A stretch of DNA of 44,243 bases from Gammaproteobacteria bacterium 39-13. GTDB taxonomy: Bacteria; Pseudomonadota; Gammaproteobacteria; Berkiellales; Berkiellaceae. This document shows positions 32,646-41,195 of this stretch, piece after piece (the stretch's first letter is position 1; each line of letters opens with the position of its first letter). A program made the translations under genes and the position numbers. The notes under the pieces are model-generated. The model saw only the letters and a program-made list of their open reading frames with translations. It searched no databases and had not been told where the DNA came from. The stretch spans positions 1 to 44,243 of the forward strand of contig MKTN01000056.1 in the NCBI GenBank assembly GCA_001898235.1, written 5' to 3'.

Positions 32646-33644
32646 ATGTCGAAGTTTGATCATCTATTCAATGAGTCTGTTAGATTGTTTGAAGCCAAAA
32701 AGCTCACAAATGCGCTTGAAAGCTTTAAAACATTGCTTACATTACTCCAAGATGAACGAAGAAAAGACGAAGATATGATTTCTAAAACCTTGGAATATAT
32801 TGAAAAAATGGAGCCCAAGCCATATTTAGTGATGCCTAAAATAAAGGCAGATAAGGCTTTACAAGAACAAACACCCCAATATTTAAATAATTTGGAAGAA
32901 AAAGCCAATAGGCATTTTGCCGCCAATGAATATCAATTGGCAGCCAATACTTATCAATCCTTGGCAGAGATCATTCTAAAACACCATCCTAGAAAAAAGT
33001 TCTATCTAGCTGAGACTTATTGGAATGAGGCAATGGCGCATAGTGCTCTTTTTCAGATCTTAGAAAAAGAGGATCCTGAAAGAGCCGAGCAACACAAAGC
33101 AAAAGTAAAGATCTTGGTTGAAAGCGCTCGCAGTACCTATCCTAAAAACCATACTGAATCTATATCGGCTTGTGATAGCTTTTTGGATGCAATTTCGACT
33201 GTAACACTACCACATGCATCGCAAAAAGATGACACAAAAGCCCTGTCTGATGATGAAGTTTCTAAAAAAGCAGGACATGAAATTGATCGAGCGTTTGCTG
33301 CTATTCATGCTATTAACAAACAAAGTTTGCCGCTTGAAACTCAATACGATACGGCATTAGCACATATCCAAAAAGCAATGAAATTGCTTTCTTCAAAGCA
33401 GTCATTTTCACAGGCTGATGCAGAAAATCATTTCTATTGCACAACGACTCGTAAGCAAATATCTCACTATTTTGATACTTTCGGCAGAACAACACCAGTG
33501 GCTAAAGAAAATATTCCACCCACTATTAAGCATAAGCAGGAATTAGCGCTGAAATGGAAATCTGAAGAAAGCCTAAAAGCTGAACAGCAAAAAGATGATG
33601 TTACAGCTGGTACAAAAAGCAAACGCCATCGAGGTAATCCTTAA
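32646..33644 (+). CDS. TPR-like helical protein with basic tail (putative effector)
   Basis: 332 residues from the ATG at 32646, with GGGGAAAGAG upstream; an in-frame TTG four codons earlier would lie inside that ribosome site. It is helical throughout. Segments such as LFNESVRLFEAKKLTNALESFKTLL and ANRHFAANEYQLAANTYQSLAEI have the spacing of tetratricopeptide-type helical pairs, which bind proteins. The end carries EESLKAEQQ, then a basic tail TKSKRHRGNP. There is no signal peptide. It is probably a scaffold or host-directed protein. A stable 33656-33694 hairpin follows the gene. Confidence 0.7.
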   Translation: MSKFDHLFNESVRLFEAKKLTNALESFKTLLTLLQDERRKDEDMISKTLEYIEKMEPKPYLVMPKIKADKALQEQTPQYLNNLEEKANRHFAANEYQLAANTYQSLAEIILKHHPRKKFYLAETYWNEAMAHSALFQILEKEDPERAEQHKAKVKILVESARSTYPKNHTESISACDSFLDAISTVTLPHASQKDDTKALSDDEVSKKAGHEIDRAFAAIHAINKQSLPLETQYDTALAHIQKAMKLLSSKQSFSQADAENHFYCTTTRKQISHYFDTFGRTTPVAKENIPPTIKHKQELALKWKSEESLKAEQQKDDVTAGTKSKRHRGNP

Positions 33645-33655
33645 TACTTTTCTCG

Positions 33656-33694
33656 CCTAGAGAGCTTTTACTTATCTGTAAAAATCTCTCTAGG
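33656..33694. terminator. Long terminator-like hairpin
   Basis: A 9-bp outer stem (CCTAGAGAG / CTCTCTAGG) encloses a TTTTAC/GTAAAA inner stem with a 6-base loop. It begins 12 bp after the stop at 33644. No U tract follows, so it may stabilise RNA rather than end transcription. Confidence 0.55.
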
Positions 33695-33776
33695 TTGCTG
33701 TATATAAATACCGCTGAAGAAGATGAACTAAAATAAGTTAAGTATCCTTAAATACTTGCATTTTTCTTCAACAATT

Positions 33777-34508
33777 ATGTACAACACCAAAATAATTTTT
33801 AAATTCTTTCTTATATTTATTCTGGGGATTTGTTCGGCCGGGTTGTTGCTTGATATTTTTGATATGCTACCTCATTATCACCGCTATATTGAGTTTGCTG
33901 TTTTTAGTACTGCGCTTATTTTTATTTCATATTATTTATTATTGGGCTCATTAGACAATGCTTTAACTTTTATTATCATTGCAGGACTCTTTAACCCCAT
34001 CCACCCTGTGAATATGGGACATCTCATCTGGAAGATATTAGAATTTCCTGTTTTTTTCCTTTTCATACATAAGATGTATCTTCTTTATATGGAAGATGAA
34101 ATAAAAGAAGCAGAAAAAATTGCATCTGTTTTAGATCAATATTTTAAAGAATTAGAACATACTATTTCGTACCTGACATATCATCAAGCATCAATATATA
34201 TTAGAAAACGATACACATTAGATTGCGAAATCTTAGATGATCGCGTTAAATGGCAGATCCCTACTTTACCAAACATTGAATTTCAAATATTAACTGAATT
34301 TTATTCATTGGGGAAAAATAGTAAAGGCGGTGTTACGGCTATTTGCTTGAATAAATATGTTAATATCGAAGTACATCAAAATTTCAATCTGACTGATCCG
34401 GTAAAATATACAGTAATCGAAGAAAAGTCTCCGACCAAAAAAACGAGTCGTCATGCTAACCGGTTAAAGCAAATCCTGATTACTCGTTATAACTATCTTG
34501 AGCTATAA
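33777..34508 (+). CDS. Membrane protein (DUF6804-like N terminus)
   Basis: 243 residues from the ATG at 33777; an in-frame TTG seven codons upstream is less likely. The first 120 residues hold four hydrophobic helices, with the signature LFNPIHPVNMGHLIWKILEF between helices 3 and 4, as in small membrane proteins I recall as DUF6804 (not verified). The C-terminal half is a soluble cytoplasmic-looking domain with a coiled coil (EDEIKEAEKIASVLDQYF) and a mixed fold. Function is unknown. It precedes the DUF3592 gene by 84 bp and may form an operon with it and the arrestin-like gene. Confidence 0.7.
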   Translation: MYNTKIIFKFFLIFILGICSAGLLLDIFDMLPHYHRYIEFAVFSTALIFISYYLLLGSLDNALTFIIIAGLFNPIHPVNMGHLIWKILEFPVFFLFIHKMYLLYMEDEIKEAEKIASVLDQYFKELEHTISYLTYHQASIYIRKRYTLDCEILDDRVKWQIPTLPNIEFQILTEFYSLGKNSKGGVTAICLNKYVNIEVHQNFNLTDPVKYTVIEEKSPTKKTSRHANRLKQILITRYNYLEL

Positions 34509-34592
34509 ATATTGCCGGCATACTCCTTATTTGCTTCAGCTCACCCTACATTTTACCGATAAAAAAGAAACAGCTTGATTAAGCACTACCCT

Positions 34593-35744
34593 ATGCAAAA
34601 TGCTCCACCTTCCACACGAAATTCCATATTAGGATATATCTTATTCGGTATTTTTGTGGTAGCCGGATGCTATACATTTAAAATCTTATCGCTTGAACCA
34701 CTCATGAACTTTATTCATTCTAAAAATTGGGTAAAAGTATCTTGTGAAGTTAAAAAAAGCGAAATCCAAAGAAGTCGTGGCACAAAAAGTGATACTTATA
34801 AAATAAATATTCAATATCGCTATGAATATCAAAATAATGCCTATAGTGGAAACAACTACAATTTTATAAGCTTTTCTTCTTCAGGCTACAGTGGAAAAAA
34901 GAAAATTATTGATAATTATCCCGTTGGTAAACAGTTTTTTTGTTATGTTGATCCCACTCATCCCAGTCAGTCTGTTATCAATCGTTCATTTGATTGGTAC
35001 TTATTGCTCACCTTACTCCCTTTACTCTTTGCCATTGTAGGCATCTTAGGAATTTATGCAACGTATAAACAAAATAACCCGACCGCTCCTACCTTGCGTA
35101 ACAGTACATCATCAGCTGACATGATTATGCTTCAAGAAGCTTCAAGTCCTTTGAAAAATTTTATTATTATTTTATTGATCTGCTTATTTTGGAATGGCTG
35201 TGTTCTTATCATGTATAATGCATGGTGGTTAGATGCCTATACACAACTTGGTCATATCCCTATCAGTGCTAGTTTCTTTCTATTAATTTTTGGTATTGCT
35301 GGTCTTTTATTAATTTATGGAGTATTTTATTCTTTTCTTAATATTTTCAATCCCACGATTAATATGAAGATCAATGCCGGTAAATTGTATCTTGGTGGGG
35401 AGTATACTCTGCGTTTCAATCTTCAGGGAAATATTCAGCGTCTACGTAATATATCTTTCGTTCTCAAAGGAACAGAACAAACGACGAACGCACGTGGCAA
35501 AAATAGCCAAACGCAAGAACATGTTTTTTGTGAAAAGATATTCTACCAACAAGAAAGTAGAAATTTGACATTAACCGGTGAAATTTCATTATCCATTCCT
35601 CAAGATATTATGCCAAGTTTCTCATCCACTCATAATAAAATCCTTTGGGCAATTGTCGCCAAGGGAAGCATAGCGTTGTGGCCAGATATGAATCATGAAT
35701 TCCCTATTACTATTTACCCAACAATTATTTCAGGTGAAATATGA
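34593..35744 (+). CDS. DUF3592 membrane protein with arrestin-like C terminus
   Basis: 383 residues from the ATG at 34593; a TTG at 34575 is an alternative and neither has a strong ribosome site. An N-terminal helix is followed by a DUF3592 domain (residues 40-130), recognised by WVKVSCEVKKSEIQ, YRYEYQNNAYSGNNYNF and the YPVGKQFFCYVDPTHPSQSVI end. Three further hydrophobic helices lie at about 135-250. The final 130 residues are strand-rich (GGEYTLRFNLQGNIQ, GEISLSIPQDIMPSF, ILWAIVAKGSIALWPD), like an arrestin-type beta-sandwich. The stop overlaps the start of the next gene (ATGA), so translation is coupled. Family members are inner-membrane proteins of unknown role. Confidence 0.8.
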   Translation: MQNAPPSTRNSILGYILFGIFVVAGCYTFKILSLEPLMNFIHSKNWVKVSCEVKKSEIQRSRGTKSDTYKINIQYRYEYQNNAYSGNNYNFISFSSSGYSGKKKIIDNYPVGKQFFCYVDPTHPSQSVINRSFDWYLLLTLLPLLFAIVGILGIYATYKQNNPTAPTLRNSTSSADMIMLQEASSPLKNFIIILLICLFWNGCVLIMYNAWWLDAYTQLGHIPISASFFLLIFGIAGLLLIYGVFYSFLNIFNPTINMKINAGKLYLGGEYTLRFNLQGNIQRLRNISFVLKGTEQTTNARGKNSQTQEHVFCEKIFYQQESRNLTLTGEISLSIPQDIMPSFSSTHNKILWAIVAKGSIALWPDMNHEFPITIYPTIISGEI

Positions 35745-36115
35745 TTTCTTTATCATTAGAAGAAAGAGCCTTTTTGCCAGGAGAAGTGGTAAATGCAAAT
35801 GTTAGCTGGGAACCTAAAAAAAATAAAGGCCCAGAATTTATTGTGATAAAACTATTATGGTTCACTGAAGGAAAAGGTGAAAAAGATCTTCAAATTGTCG
35901 CCGAGCAAAAGATAGATCATCCAGCACCTTTTGGTAACCAATCATTCCATTTAAGCCTACCCAATTTCCCTTGGTCATATGAGGGAAAAATTTTATCTAT
36001 CAAATGGTGTATTGAGGCTGCTACAGAAAAAGGGATCGCCTCACAAATAGAAATCGTATGCGCCCCACAAAAAGAACGTATTAGAACAGCGCCACAAATA
36101 AGAGGTCCAAGATAA
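35741..36115 (+). CDS. Small arrestin-like beta protein coupled to the DUF3592 gene
   Basis: 124 residues, with start codon overlapping the upstream stop as ATGA. It is strand-rich with no signal peptide (LSLEERAFLPGEVVNANVSWEP, ending in a basic PRG-rich tail). FPWSYEGKILSIKWCIEA resembles the P-x-S-Y-x-G arrangement in the arrestin N-lobe of alpha-arrestin and SpoOM-type proteins. It may be the second lobe of an arrestin-like pair, the first being the C terminus of the preceding membrane protein. The fold is inferred from strand pattern only. Confidence 0.68.
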   Translation: MISLSLEERAFLPGEVVNANVSWEPKKNKGPEFIVIKLLWFTEGKGEKDLQIVAEQKIDHPAPFGNQSFHLSLPNFPWSYEGKILSIKWCIEAATEKGIASQIEIVCAPQKERIRTAPQIRGPR

Positions 36116-36197
36116 TATCCTCACAGAATTTTTCAAAAAACTTTCAAATAACATCTCCTCAAAAAATCATAACCTAATATCTGAGCGTGAACCGCAA

Positions 36198-37454
36198 TTA
36201 TTTAATTCTGGCTTTTTTAGCCCTGATAAGGACATTATCTTCTGAATAGGAGCGAGGAATGGTTGCAATACTCATGTTCAAAGAATAGGTCAGTGTTTTG
36301 GCATGGCTGAGATTATTTTTATTATCACAATCTTTTTTTTGTGCTGACTTGTCTTGAGAATGTTCATCTTGCATTAACTTACGCTTAAAGTCATCACACA
36401 AATTGTCGATTTTTAAGCTAATAATAGCAGGATTATCTTTGGTGAAAATCATAACAAAAGGATTTAACGGTTTGCCATGAAGCCCACATCGGAAGAAAAT
36501 ATTTTGTTGCTGTAAAGCAAAAATAAAAGCCATCATATGGCTTTCTTCAGAAAATTCAACTCGTAAATGTTGTCCCGGTATTTTTTCTGTACCCGGAGTA
36601 ATATAACAGCCCTTATCAGAATGAAAATGAAATAGATTCGAAAACTCATTTAATTGCTGGCATAAGAGTTCTAGGATATCGCAGAGTTCAAGTCGTCTTA
36701 ACATTTTATTTAAAGAAACATTCCCATAACCTTTTAGAATCAAATATTTTATTTGATTCTCTACTTGCGCAACTACCTGCCAAGTGGGATCACATAACCA
36801 CAGTTTGTTGCTTTTAATATCACGAAAAACAGCCCACGCATGTGCCCCTTTTTTATCATCATCTTGTTTTAGAAGCGAACGATATTGACGCACTATTCCT
36901 TGAGGTAAAATATTCTGTTTTACCAAATGAGCTAATAAAATAGTCGCTATAGGTGCTTGGTGACGACAAACCAGAATTTTTTCTTTAATAAATTCATCCA
37001 AATGTGCACATATAACTTCATTCGCCTGCAACTGTGAGCGCTTGTTTGCGAGGAATTTCTTTAATCGTTCCTCTATATTGGTTGGTGTGATTTTAAATTC
37101 ATTTTCGGATTCTGTTACCAAACTATTAACAATATTATTCACTATCTCCAAAATGGCCATCACGCCTCGGCCAAAGCATTTTAGCTCTGCTTGCCGTTTA
37201 ATTTTTATCATTTCAAGAGAGTTAGTATCTATAAATAATTTTTCACGATTAGGATCTGCACCTAATGAAACAAAACGCGTACAAGGAGTGCTTGCAAAGT
37301 CAACACTAGAATCCATTTTTAGCCATTCACTACCTTGAAAGGAATGCATTTTGATCAATCCGTGAAATGCATCAGCGAGTCCTGTTCGTTCGGGTAATTC
37401 TTCTTCCAAGGCTTCACTTTTTTTCTCATGTTGCAAAGCTTCAGCACTAAGCAT
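36198..37454 (-). CDS. Transglutaminase-like/papain-fold CRH-x-A protein, paralogue B
   Basis: 418 residues, ATG with AAAGGAT upstream. Paralogue of the protein at 8190-9470. Shared core: ILVCRHQAPIATILLAHLV (Cys163), NILPQGIVRQYRS, KKGAHAWAVFRDI (His205) and LWLCDPT (Asp222), a Cys-His-Asp arrangement like transglutaminase-type peptidases. The region before Cys is helical and diverged. The C-terminal third has a Lys/Asp-rich linker and ends in IRAKKARIK, a basic tail. No signal peptide is present. A catalytic role is inferred from the conserved triad order and spacing (42 residues from Cys to His, then 17 to Asp, the same 42 and 17 in paralogue A). The two copies lie 28 kb apart on opposite strands. 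Confidence 0.72.
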   Translation of the reverse strand: MLSAEALQHEKKSEALEEELPERTGLADAFHGLIKMHSFQGSEWLKMDSSVDFASTPCTRFVSLGADPNREKLFIDTNSLEMIKIKRQAELKCFGRGVMAILEIVNNIVNSLVTESENEFKITPTNIEERLKKFLANKRSQLQANEVICAHLDEFIKEKILVCRHQAPIATILLAHLVKQNILPQGIVRQYRSLLKQDDDKKGAHAWAVFRDIKSNKLWLCDPTWQVVAQVENQIKYLILKGYGNVSLNKMLRRLELCDILELLCQQLNEFSNLFHFHSDKGCYITPGTEKIPGQHLRVEFSEESHMMAFIFALQQQNIFFRCGLHGKPLNPFVMIFTKDNPAIISLKIDNLCDDFKRKLMQDEHSQDKSAQKKDCDNKNNLSHAKTLTYSLNMSIATIPRSYSEDNVLIRAKKARIK

Positions 37455-37660
37455 TTCACTATCCTTTTAAGAGTTAGTCAGTAAGTTAATGAAATCACAA
37501 ACCACATAATTATAACAAACATAAAAATTTCTTTACTTAAAAAGCATACATTTGAGTTTGAGAAAACACGATCTTATGACACTCTCCTTAAGATCAGTGT
37601 AAAAGCACTCAAATTGAACCTTTTTAACCTCCACACTGTCTTTCAGGTATGGAGGTCGCC

Positions 37661-37912
37661 ATGAGAACTCTACTATTTACAATTCTGATGGCTTTCACTT
37701 CGATTTGTTTCGGATATCATCATCACCATCATGGTGGCGTAAGCTTTTATATTGGCCCAGGATATTATTCTTACGATCGATATTACTATCCCTATTATTA
37801 TCCAAGACATTATTACCGATACTATTACTATCCAAGATCGTACTACTATTATCCAAGCGCATACTATTGGCATAGACACCATCATCACCATCATCATTAC
37901 TATCGCTGGTGA
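37661..37912 (+). CDS. Exported His/Tyr-rich peptide (metal-binding candidate)
   Basis: 83 residues from the ATG at 37661. An ATG at 37649 overlaps the GGAGG that serves as ribosome site, so the second ATG is preferred. It has a signal peptide (RTLLFTILMAFTSICFG), then a mature part with about 15 His and 25 Tyr, including clusters of five to seven His and repeats of YYYP. Poly-His and Tyr-Pro-rich small secreted proteins commonly bind Ni, Zn or Cu. The composition is so skewed that the opposite strand also appears open. It lies 63 bp before the YbaK-type gene. Confidence 0.72.
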   Translation: MRTLLFTILMAFTSICFGYHHHHHGGVSFYIGPGYYSYDRYYYPYYYPRHYYRYYYYPRSYYYYPSAYYWHRHHHHHHHYYRW

Positions 37913-37975
37913 TACTGAAATAATTTGTTAGTGACAGCATTAAAGTGTGATTTACAAAGTAAATGAGGAGGTTCT

Positions 37976-38455
37976 ATGCCTGTACAGAAACTGAAAGACT
38001 ATTTAACGCAAAACAAAGTGAAATTTACTGCCATTGATCATCCAGTAGCTTACGCAACAAGGGAAATTTCTCACGTAAGTCATATCTCAGAGAAAGAACT
38101 TGCAAAAATTGTTATCGTCTATGCTGGAAAAAAGATGGTCATGGTGGTTGTTCCTTCTAATGAAGCTATTGATTTTCAATCTTTAAGAAAATCTTTGCAT
38201 GTTAATGATGTAAGTCTGGCACCCGAAAAGGATTTTTCAAAATTATTCCCTGATTGTGAACTAGGAGCTATGCCCCCTTTTGGAAATCTTTATAATATTG
38301 AGGTTTATGTTGATACATCATTAACAAACAACAAAGAAATAGCTTTTAATTCAGGAACACATACTGAAATTGTGAAATTAGCCTATGAAGATTTTGAAAA
38401 ACTTGTGAAACCTACTGTTATTACAGCAACAGCAGCAACAACAACAAAACATTAA
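37976..38455 (+). CDS. YbaK/ProX-type aminoacyl-tRNA deacylase
   Basis: 159 residues with ribosome site AGGAGG four bases before the ATG. The YbaK/EbsC fold is recognised by AYATREISHVSHISEKELAKIVIV, the Lys of the LAK motif, and GAMPPFGNLYNIEVYVD, with EIAFNSGTHTEIVKL after it. These single-domain proteins hydrolyse mischarged aminoacyl-tRNA (for example Cys-tRNA-Pro or Ala-tRNA-Pro) in trans. The C terminus ends in a Thr/Ala-rich tail that is unusual for the family. A terminator follows at 38478. Confidence 0.88.
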   Translation: MPVQKLKDYLTQNKVKFTAIDHPVAYATREISHVSHISEKELAKIVIVYAGKKMVMVVVPSNEAIDFQSLRKSLHVNDVSLAPEKDFSKLFPDCELGAMPPFGNLYNIEVYVDTSLTNNKEIAFNSGTHTEIVKLAYEDFEKLVKPTVITATAATTTKH

Positions 38456-38477
38456 GCCATGCTTAGTGTTTTAAAAT

Positions 38478-38505
38478 AGAATGCCCATGATGGGGTATGC
38501 ATTCT
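38478..38505 (+). terminator. Intrinsic terminator
   Basis: A 7-bp stem (AGAATGC / GCATTCT) with an inner CCAT/ATGG pair is followed by TTATTTTTG, starting 22 bp after the stop of the YbaK-type gene. Confidence 0.7.
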
Positions 38506-38588
38506 TTATTTTTGCACGAAAAATTAAAATGAAATGCTCAATTTTTTGTTTGCTATATTTTCTTTATTTTCTTTTTTTATATTTTGAT

Positions 38589-39035
38589 TTATGCTTTTAA
38601 TTGATTAGTTTTTTGACTTTTCAAGAATTCTTCCAAATGGGTCAAACAATTCTGCCATCCTTCGTGATATCTATTTCTTACTTCTTCATTAGGGAATTGC
38701 TCATGTGTTAAAGTCACTTCGGTATTTCCGTTAACCCCATGAAGTTCCACGGTAATGAGCGTGTCTGTCATGTCCGATGTATTCCAGGTGAACACGATTT
38801 TAGCATTTTGAATAATTTCAACATACTTACCAGAATGGCTGTAGACAGAACCATCCATCGAGGTAAATTCAACTGAATATTCACCACCGACCTTAAAAAC
38901 ATTTTTGCCATCGGCTGTCCAGTTCTGAAAAGGAAAAATCCACTCTCGAAGAAGCTCTGGCTTACTCCATGCGGAAAATACTGCAGCAGGGGGAGCGTTT
39001 ATTTGCCTTTTGATCACGAGTAATGGTTGCGTCAT
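38589..39035 (-). CDS. SRPBCC/AHSA1-like protein
   Basis: 148 residues, ribosome site GAGGAG before the ATG. The activator-of-Hsp90 homology/START-type fold is visible: INAPPAAVFSAWSKPELLREWIFP at the N terminus, GGEYSVEF and ITVELHGVNGNTEVTLTHEQFPNEEVRNRYHEGWQNCLTHLEEFL at the C terminus. Such proteins bind hydrophobic ligands in a central cavity, and some act on small metabolites. Length and motif order are normal; a specific ligand cannot be inferred. It converges on the YbaK-type gene. Confidence 0.9.
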   Translation of the reverse strand: MTQPLLVIKRQINAPPAAVFSAWSKPELLREWIFPFQNWTADGKNVFKVGGEYSVEFTSMDGSVYSHSGKYVEIIQNAKIVFTWNTSDMTDTLITVELHGVNGNTEVTLTHEQFPNEEVRNRYHEGWQNCLTHLEEFLKSQKTNQLKA

Positions 39036-39112
39036 ATTATCTCCTCAGTCATCCATTTCTTTGCTTTTGATACTAAGCTCTATCGTTCTTGATGATCCTT
39101 CATCTTTTTCTG

Positions 39113-39322
39113 TTAATTGAAATACAAATCGTCGAAACCATTATGATAGTAATCAAGAGGATCACTATATCGCTGCTCAAATGTAATTGCTTTTCCCTTT
39201 TGAATTGTCACAGCAGAAGTATCGCTCCAGGTAGTTGTATCTCCCCCTACTACTGCCTGATGACTGCACCCAGTGAATAAAAGTGCAGCCATGCATAAAA
39301 GGATCAAGTTTTTAATTTTCAC
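39113..39322 (-). CDS. Small lipoprotein
   Basis: 69 residues from the GTG at 39322, which has GAGGG six bases upstream; a TTG eight codons earlier has none. A short lipoprotein signal peptide ends in the lipobox LFTGC, so Cys would be lipid-modified and the chain anchored to a membrane. The mature part is short and polar (TTTWSDTSAVTIQKGKAITFEQRYSDP), with an aromatic end. No family is recognised. Confidence 0.72.
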   Translation of the reverse strand: MKIKNLILLCMAALLFTGCSHQAVVGGDTTTWSDTSAVTIQKGKAITFEQRYSDPLDYYHNGFDDLYFN

Positions 39323-39545
39323 GATACCCTCATTTAATGACAGCAAAACTCCCTTATTAATTGGAGTTCTTTATGATTTAAATGGTTCCTGAACTGTTTC
39401 TTAAGTCTTGCGAATATTCGCCAGACACTCAGCCATCGTAACTCTTTCACTATTCCGAAACCTCTTATCCTCAAAAGCTAGCTTAAAATACACACTAGCA
39501 AGCAGGATGCCTCAAGAAATTTATTTTATAAGGAGCTGCACTCAA

Positions 39546-39581
39546 GCACCTGCACCTGCACCTGCACCTGCACCTGCACCT
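39546..39581. repeat. Hexanucleotide tandem repeat (GCACCT)x6
   Basis: Six perfect copies of GCACCT lie 6 bases before the stop end of the acetoacetate decarboxylase gene. In one plus-strand frame it reads Ala-Pro repeats, but that frame has no gene support. A copy-number-variable locus is likely. Confidence 0.85.
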
Positions 39582-39587
39582 ATCAAT

Positions 39588-40325
39588 CTACTTCAAATAA
39601 TCAAATACCACTTTGCCGTAAGGTAGTGTTAAATCAGTTAAAATATGTGTAGCAGATATTACTTTGCGAACAGGTAGCTCTGCTACTGGCGCCATAGCAT
39701 GAGAAATCAACTCTAATGCCCCAGGGCCTGTCCATGCGCCTTTTACTGTTACATCTTTCAAATAATACTCAACCAACTCACAGATCCGTGGTGTACCATC
39801 TACATGCGGAATAATCTTTAAAAGATAGTTAGGCACCAGTAAAGATTTCAATACAGTAGCCGCATCTAACGGAGTATACTTATATCCCATCGTTGCAATT
39901 GCAACAGGACAACGTTCATATTCTAAATGGCCGAGTAACGTTTCATTTGTGATCCTGACAGAAGGGTTTGCTAATTTTTTGGGAAATCCCCAAATTTCTC
40001 GGCCTGCCGCGATAGGGGCTTCATCATCTAGATACATTGAGTGAACATAACCACCCTTTTTACCTTGAAATGAAACGGGGATCACTTGTCCAGACTCTGT
40101 ATAATCACCAAAACCAGTCGAATCAGGCATTTTAATAAATTCAAATTTAACAATCGGCTCAGTCACCTCAAGCGGAGGTGGTACAACTTTCTTAAGACTT
40201 TCTAAATCTGTTTCATAAGTGATAATAAAATATTCTCGGTTAATAAAACGGTACGGACCTTGCGGATAAGAGGGCCGGATTAATGGCATAGCAAAAGCAT
40301 TTTTGGCGATTTCATCTATTTTCAT
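39588..40325 (-). CDS. adc: Acetoacetate decarboxylase
   Basis: 245 residues from the second ATG (40325). The first ATG, two codons earlier, is too close to the GAGG ribosome site. Clostridial enzymes are about 244 residues. The active-site region is complete: [13 protein letters not shown], where the first of the paired Lys (Lys116) forms the Schiff base with acetoacetate. The N-terminal [19 protein letters not shown] and the Glu-rich strand region match the family. It decarboxylates acetoacetate to acetone and CO2 in the cytoplasm. In Legionella this gene is a single unit and may serve ketone-body or poly-hydroxybutyrate breakdown. No other ketone pathway gene is nearby. Confidence 0.92.
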   Translation of the reverse strand: MKIDEIAKNAFAMPLIRPSYPQGPYRFINREYFIITYETDLESLKKVVPPPLEVTEPIVKFEFIKMPDSTGFGDYTESGQVIPVSFQGKKGGYVHSMYLDDEAPIAAGREIWGFPKKLANPSVRITNETLLGHLEYERCPVAIATMGYKYTPLDAATVLKSLLVPNYLLKIIPHVDGTPRICELVEYYLKDVTVKGAWTGPGALELISHAMAPVAELPVRKVISATHILTDLTLPYGKVVFDYLK

Positions 40326-40361
40326 GCTCATTTCCTCTTATTCATTTCATTTTGCACGGGT

Positions 40362-40982
40362 TTAAAGATTATTGTTTAGTATTTTGTTACTCATATTCTT
40401 GCGAATATTGTTTTTTTCACCATTCACTGTAGTTGTATTGGTGTTCATTCCTAATGCATCACCTACATAGCTTGATACAAATTCGGCGCCCGTTGCATAC
40501 ACTCCAGATAGATATCCGCCTGCATAACCTGGTGCATAAGCATTGGGTGAATAAATTGGCCCACGATGATAATCAATAAGACTATTTGTAGTATTTCTAT
40601 AGTAACTCTCGGGATGAAGATTATTTGCGTTATGCACGTTTTCTGCTTCGCCCCCATGATATTCACGATTTGTAAAATGCTCATCATGCTTATCATTAGT
40701 GAAGCTATCCTGGTGGGTGTGCTCATAAGAATTCTCATGAAAATCACGATTTTCAATATGCTGTGGTTGCTCACGTTGCTCTCGATGCGAAGCATCCCCA
40801 CGTTGCCCACGACCATTATGATCTCCACGTTCATATCGAGTTGCTAGCAACATTGATTGGCTAATTAAAGCCTGAGATCCCTCAAAGGAGAGATCAATTG
40901 GTTGTGTTGATGTCGCATACTGGACATTTGACAAGCAAATAGGGCTACTAGCCACCAATACTGTAAATAATAGTATCTTCAT
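40362..40982 (-). CDS. Secreted His/Asn/Glu-rich protein
   Basis: 206 residues from the ATG at 40982; a TTG five codons earlier is unlikely. A signal peptide (MKILLFTVLVASSPICLS) is followed by a low-complexity region with many His, Arg, Glu and Asn (residues about 50-115, for example ENRDFHENSYEHTHQDSF). A Gly/Ala/Tyr segment (NAYAPGYAGGYLSGVYATGAEF) and an Asn-rich tail follow. No known family matches. It is probably periplasmic or surface-exposed; the acidic His-rich region could bind metal. Codon use looks like the rest of the window. Confidence 0.68.
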   Translation of the reverse strand: MKILLFTVLVASSPICLSNVQYATSTQPIDLSFEGSQALISQSMLLATRYERGDHNGRGQRGDASHREQREQPQHIENRDFHENSYEHTHQDSFTNDKHDEHFTNREYHGGEAENVHNANNLHPESYYRNTTNSLIDYHRGPIYSPNAYAPGYAGGYLSGVYATGAEFVSSYVGDALGMNTNTTTVNGEKNNIRKNMSNKILNNNL

Positions 40983-41143
40983 GATAGTAAGGCTCAAAAA
41001 GACAAAATGTTTTGATCTAGAAAGTATAAAACATTAAATAATCTTTTCGGCGCCTTTAAAGAACGCAGCAGGTTATTGTAGGAAAAAAAAACAGTAGATC
41101 AGAAAAATATGAGCAAGTTTTAGAAATTGAGGTGGGAAAAAAA

Positions 41144-41167
41144 ACTGCTGCCCGTAAGGGCAGCAGT
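41144..41167 (-). terminator. Intrinsic terminator of the Lpg1974-type gene
   Basis: A perfect 10-bp stem (ACTGCTGCCC / GGGCAGCAGT) with a GTAA loop begins 29 bp after the stop and is followed on the minus strand by seven U residues. Confidence 0.92.
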
Positions 41168-41195
41168 AAAAGGACTCTTCAATCAAACAACAATC

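Noticed and set aside
37673..37940. Minus-strand frames opposite the His/Tyr-rich gene
   Set aside because: Arise from the repetitive codons of the plus-strand gene; no ribosome site.
39408..39626. Plus-strand frame with an Ala-Pro repeat
   Set aside because: The repeat is the GCACCT microsatellite; no ribosome site, and it overlaps the adc gene end on the other strand.
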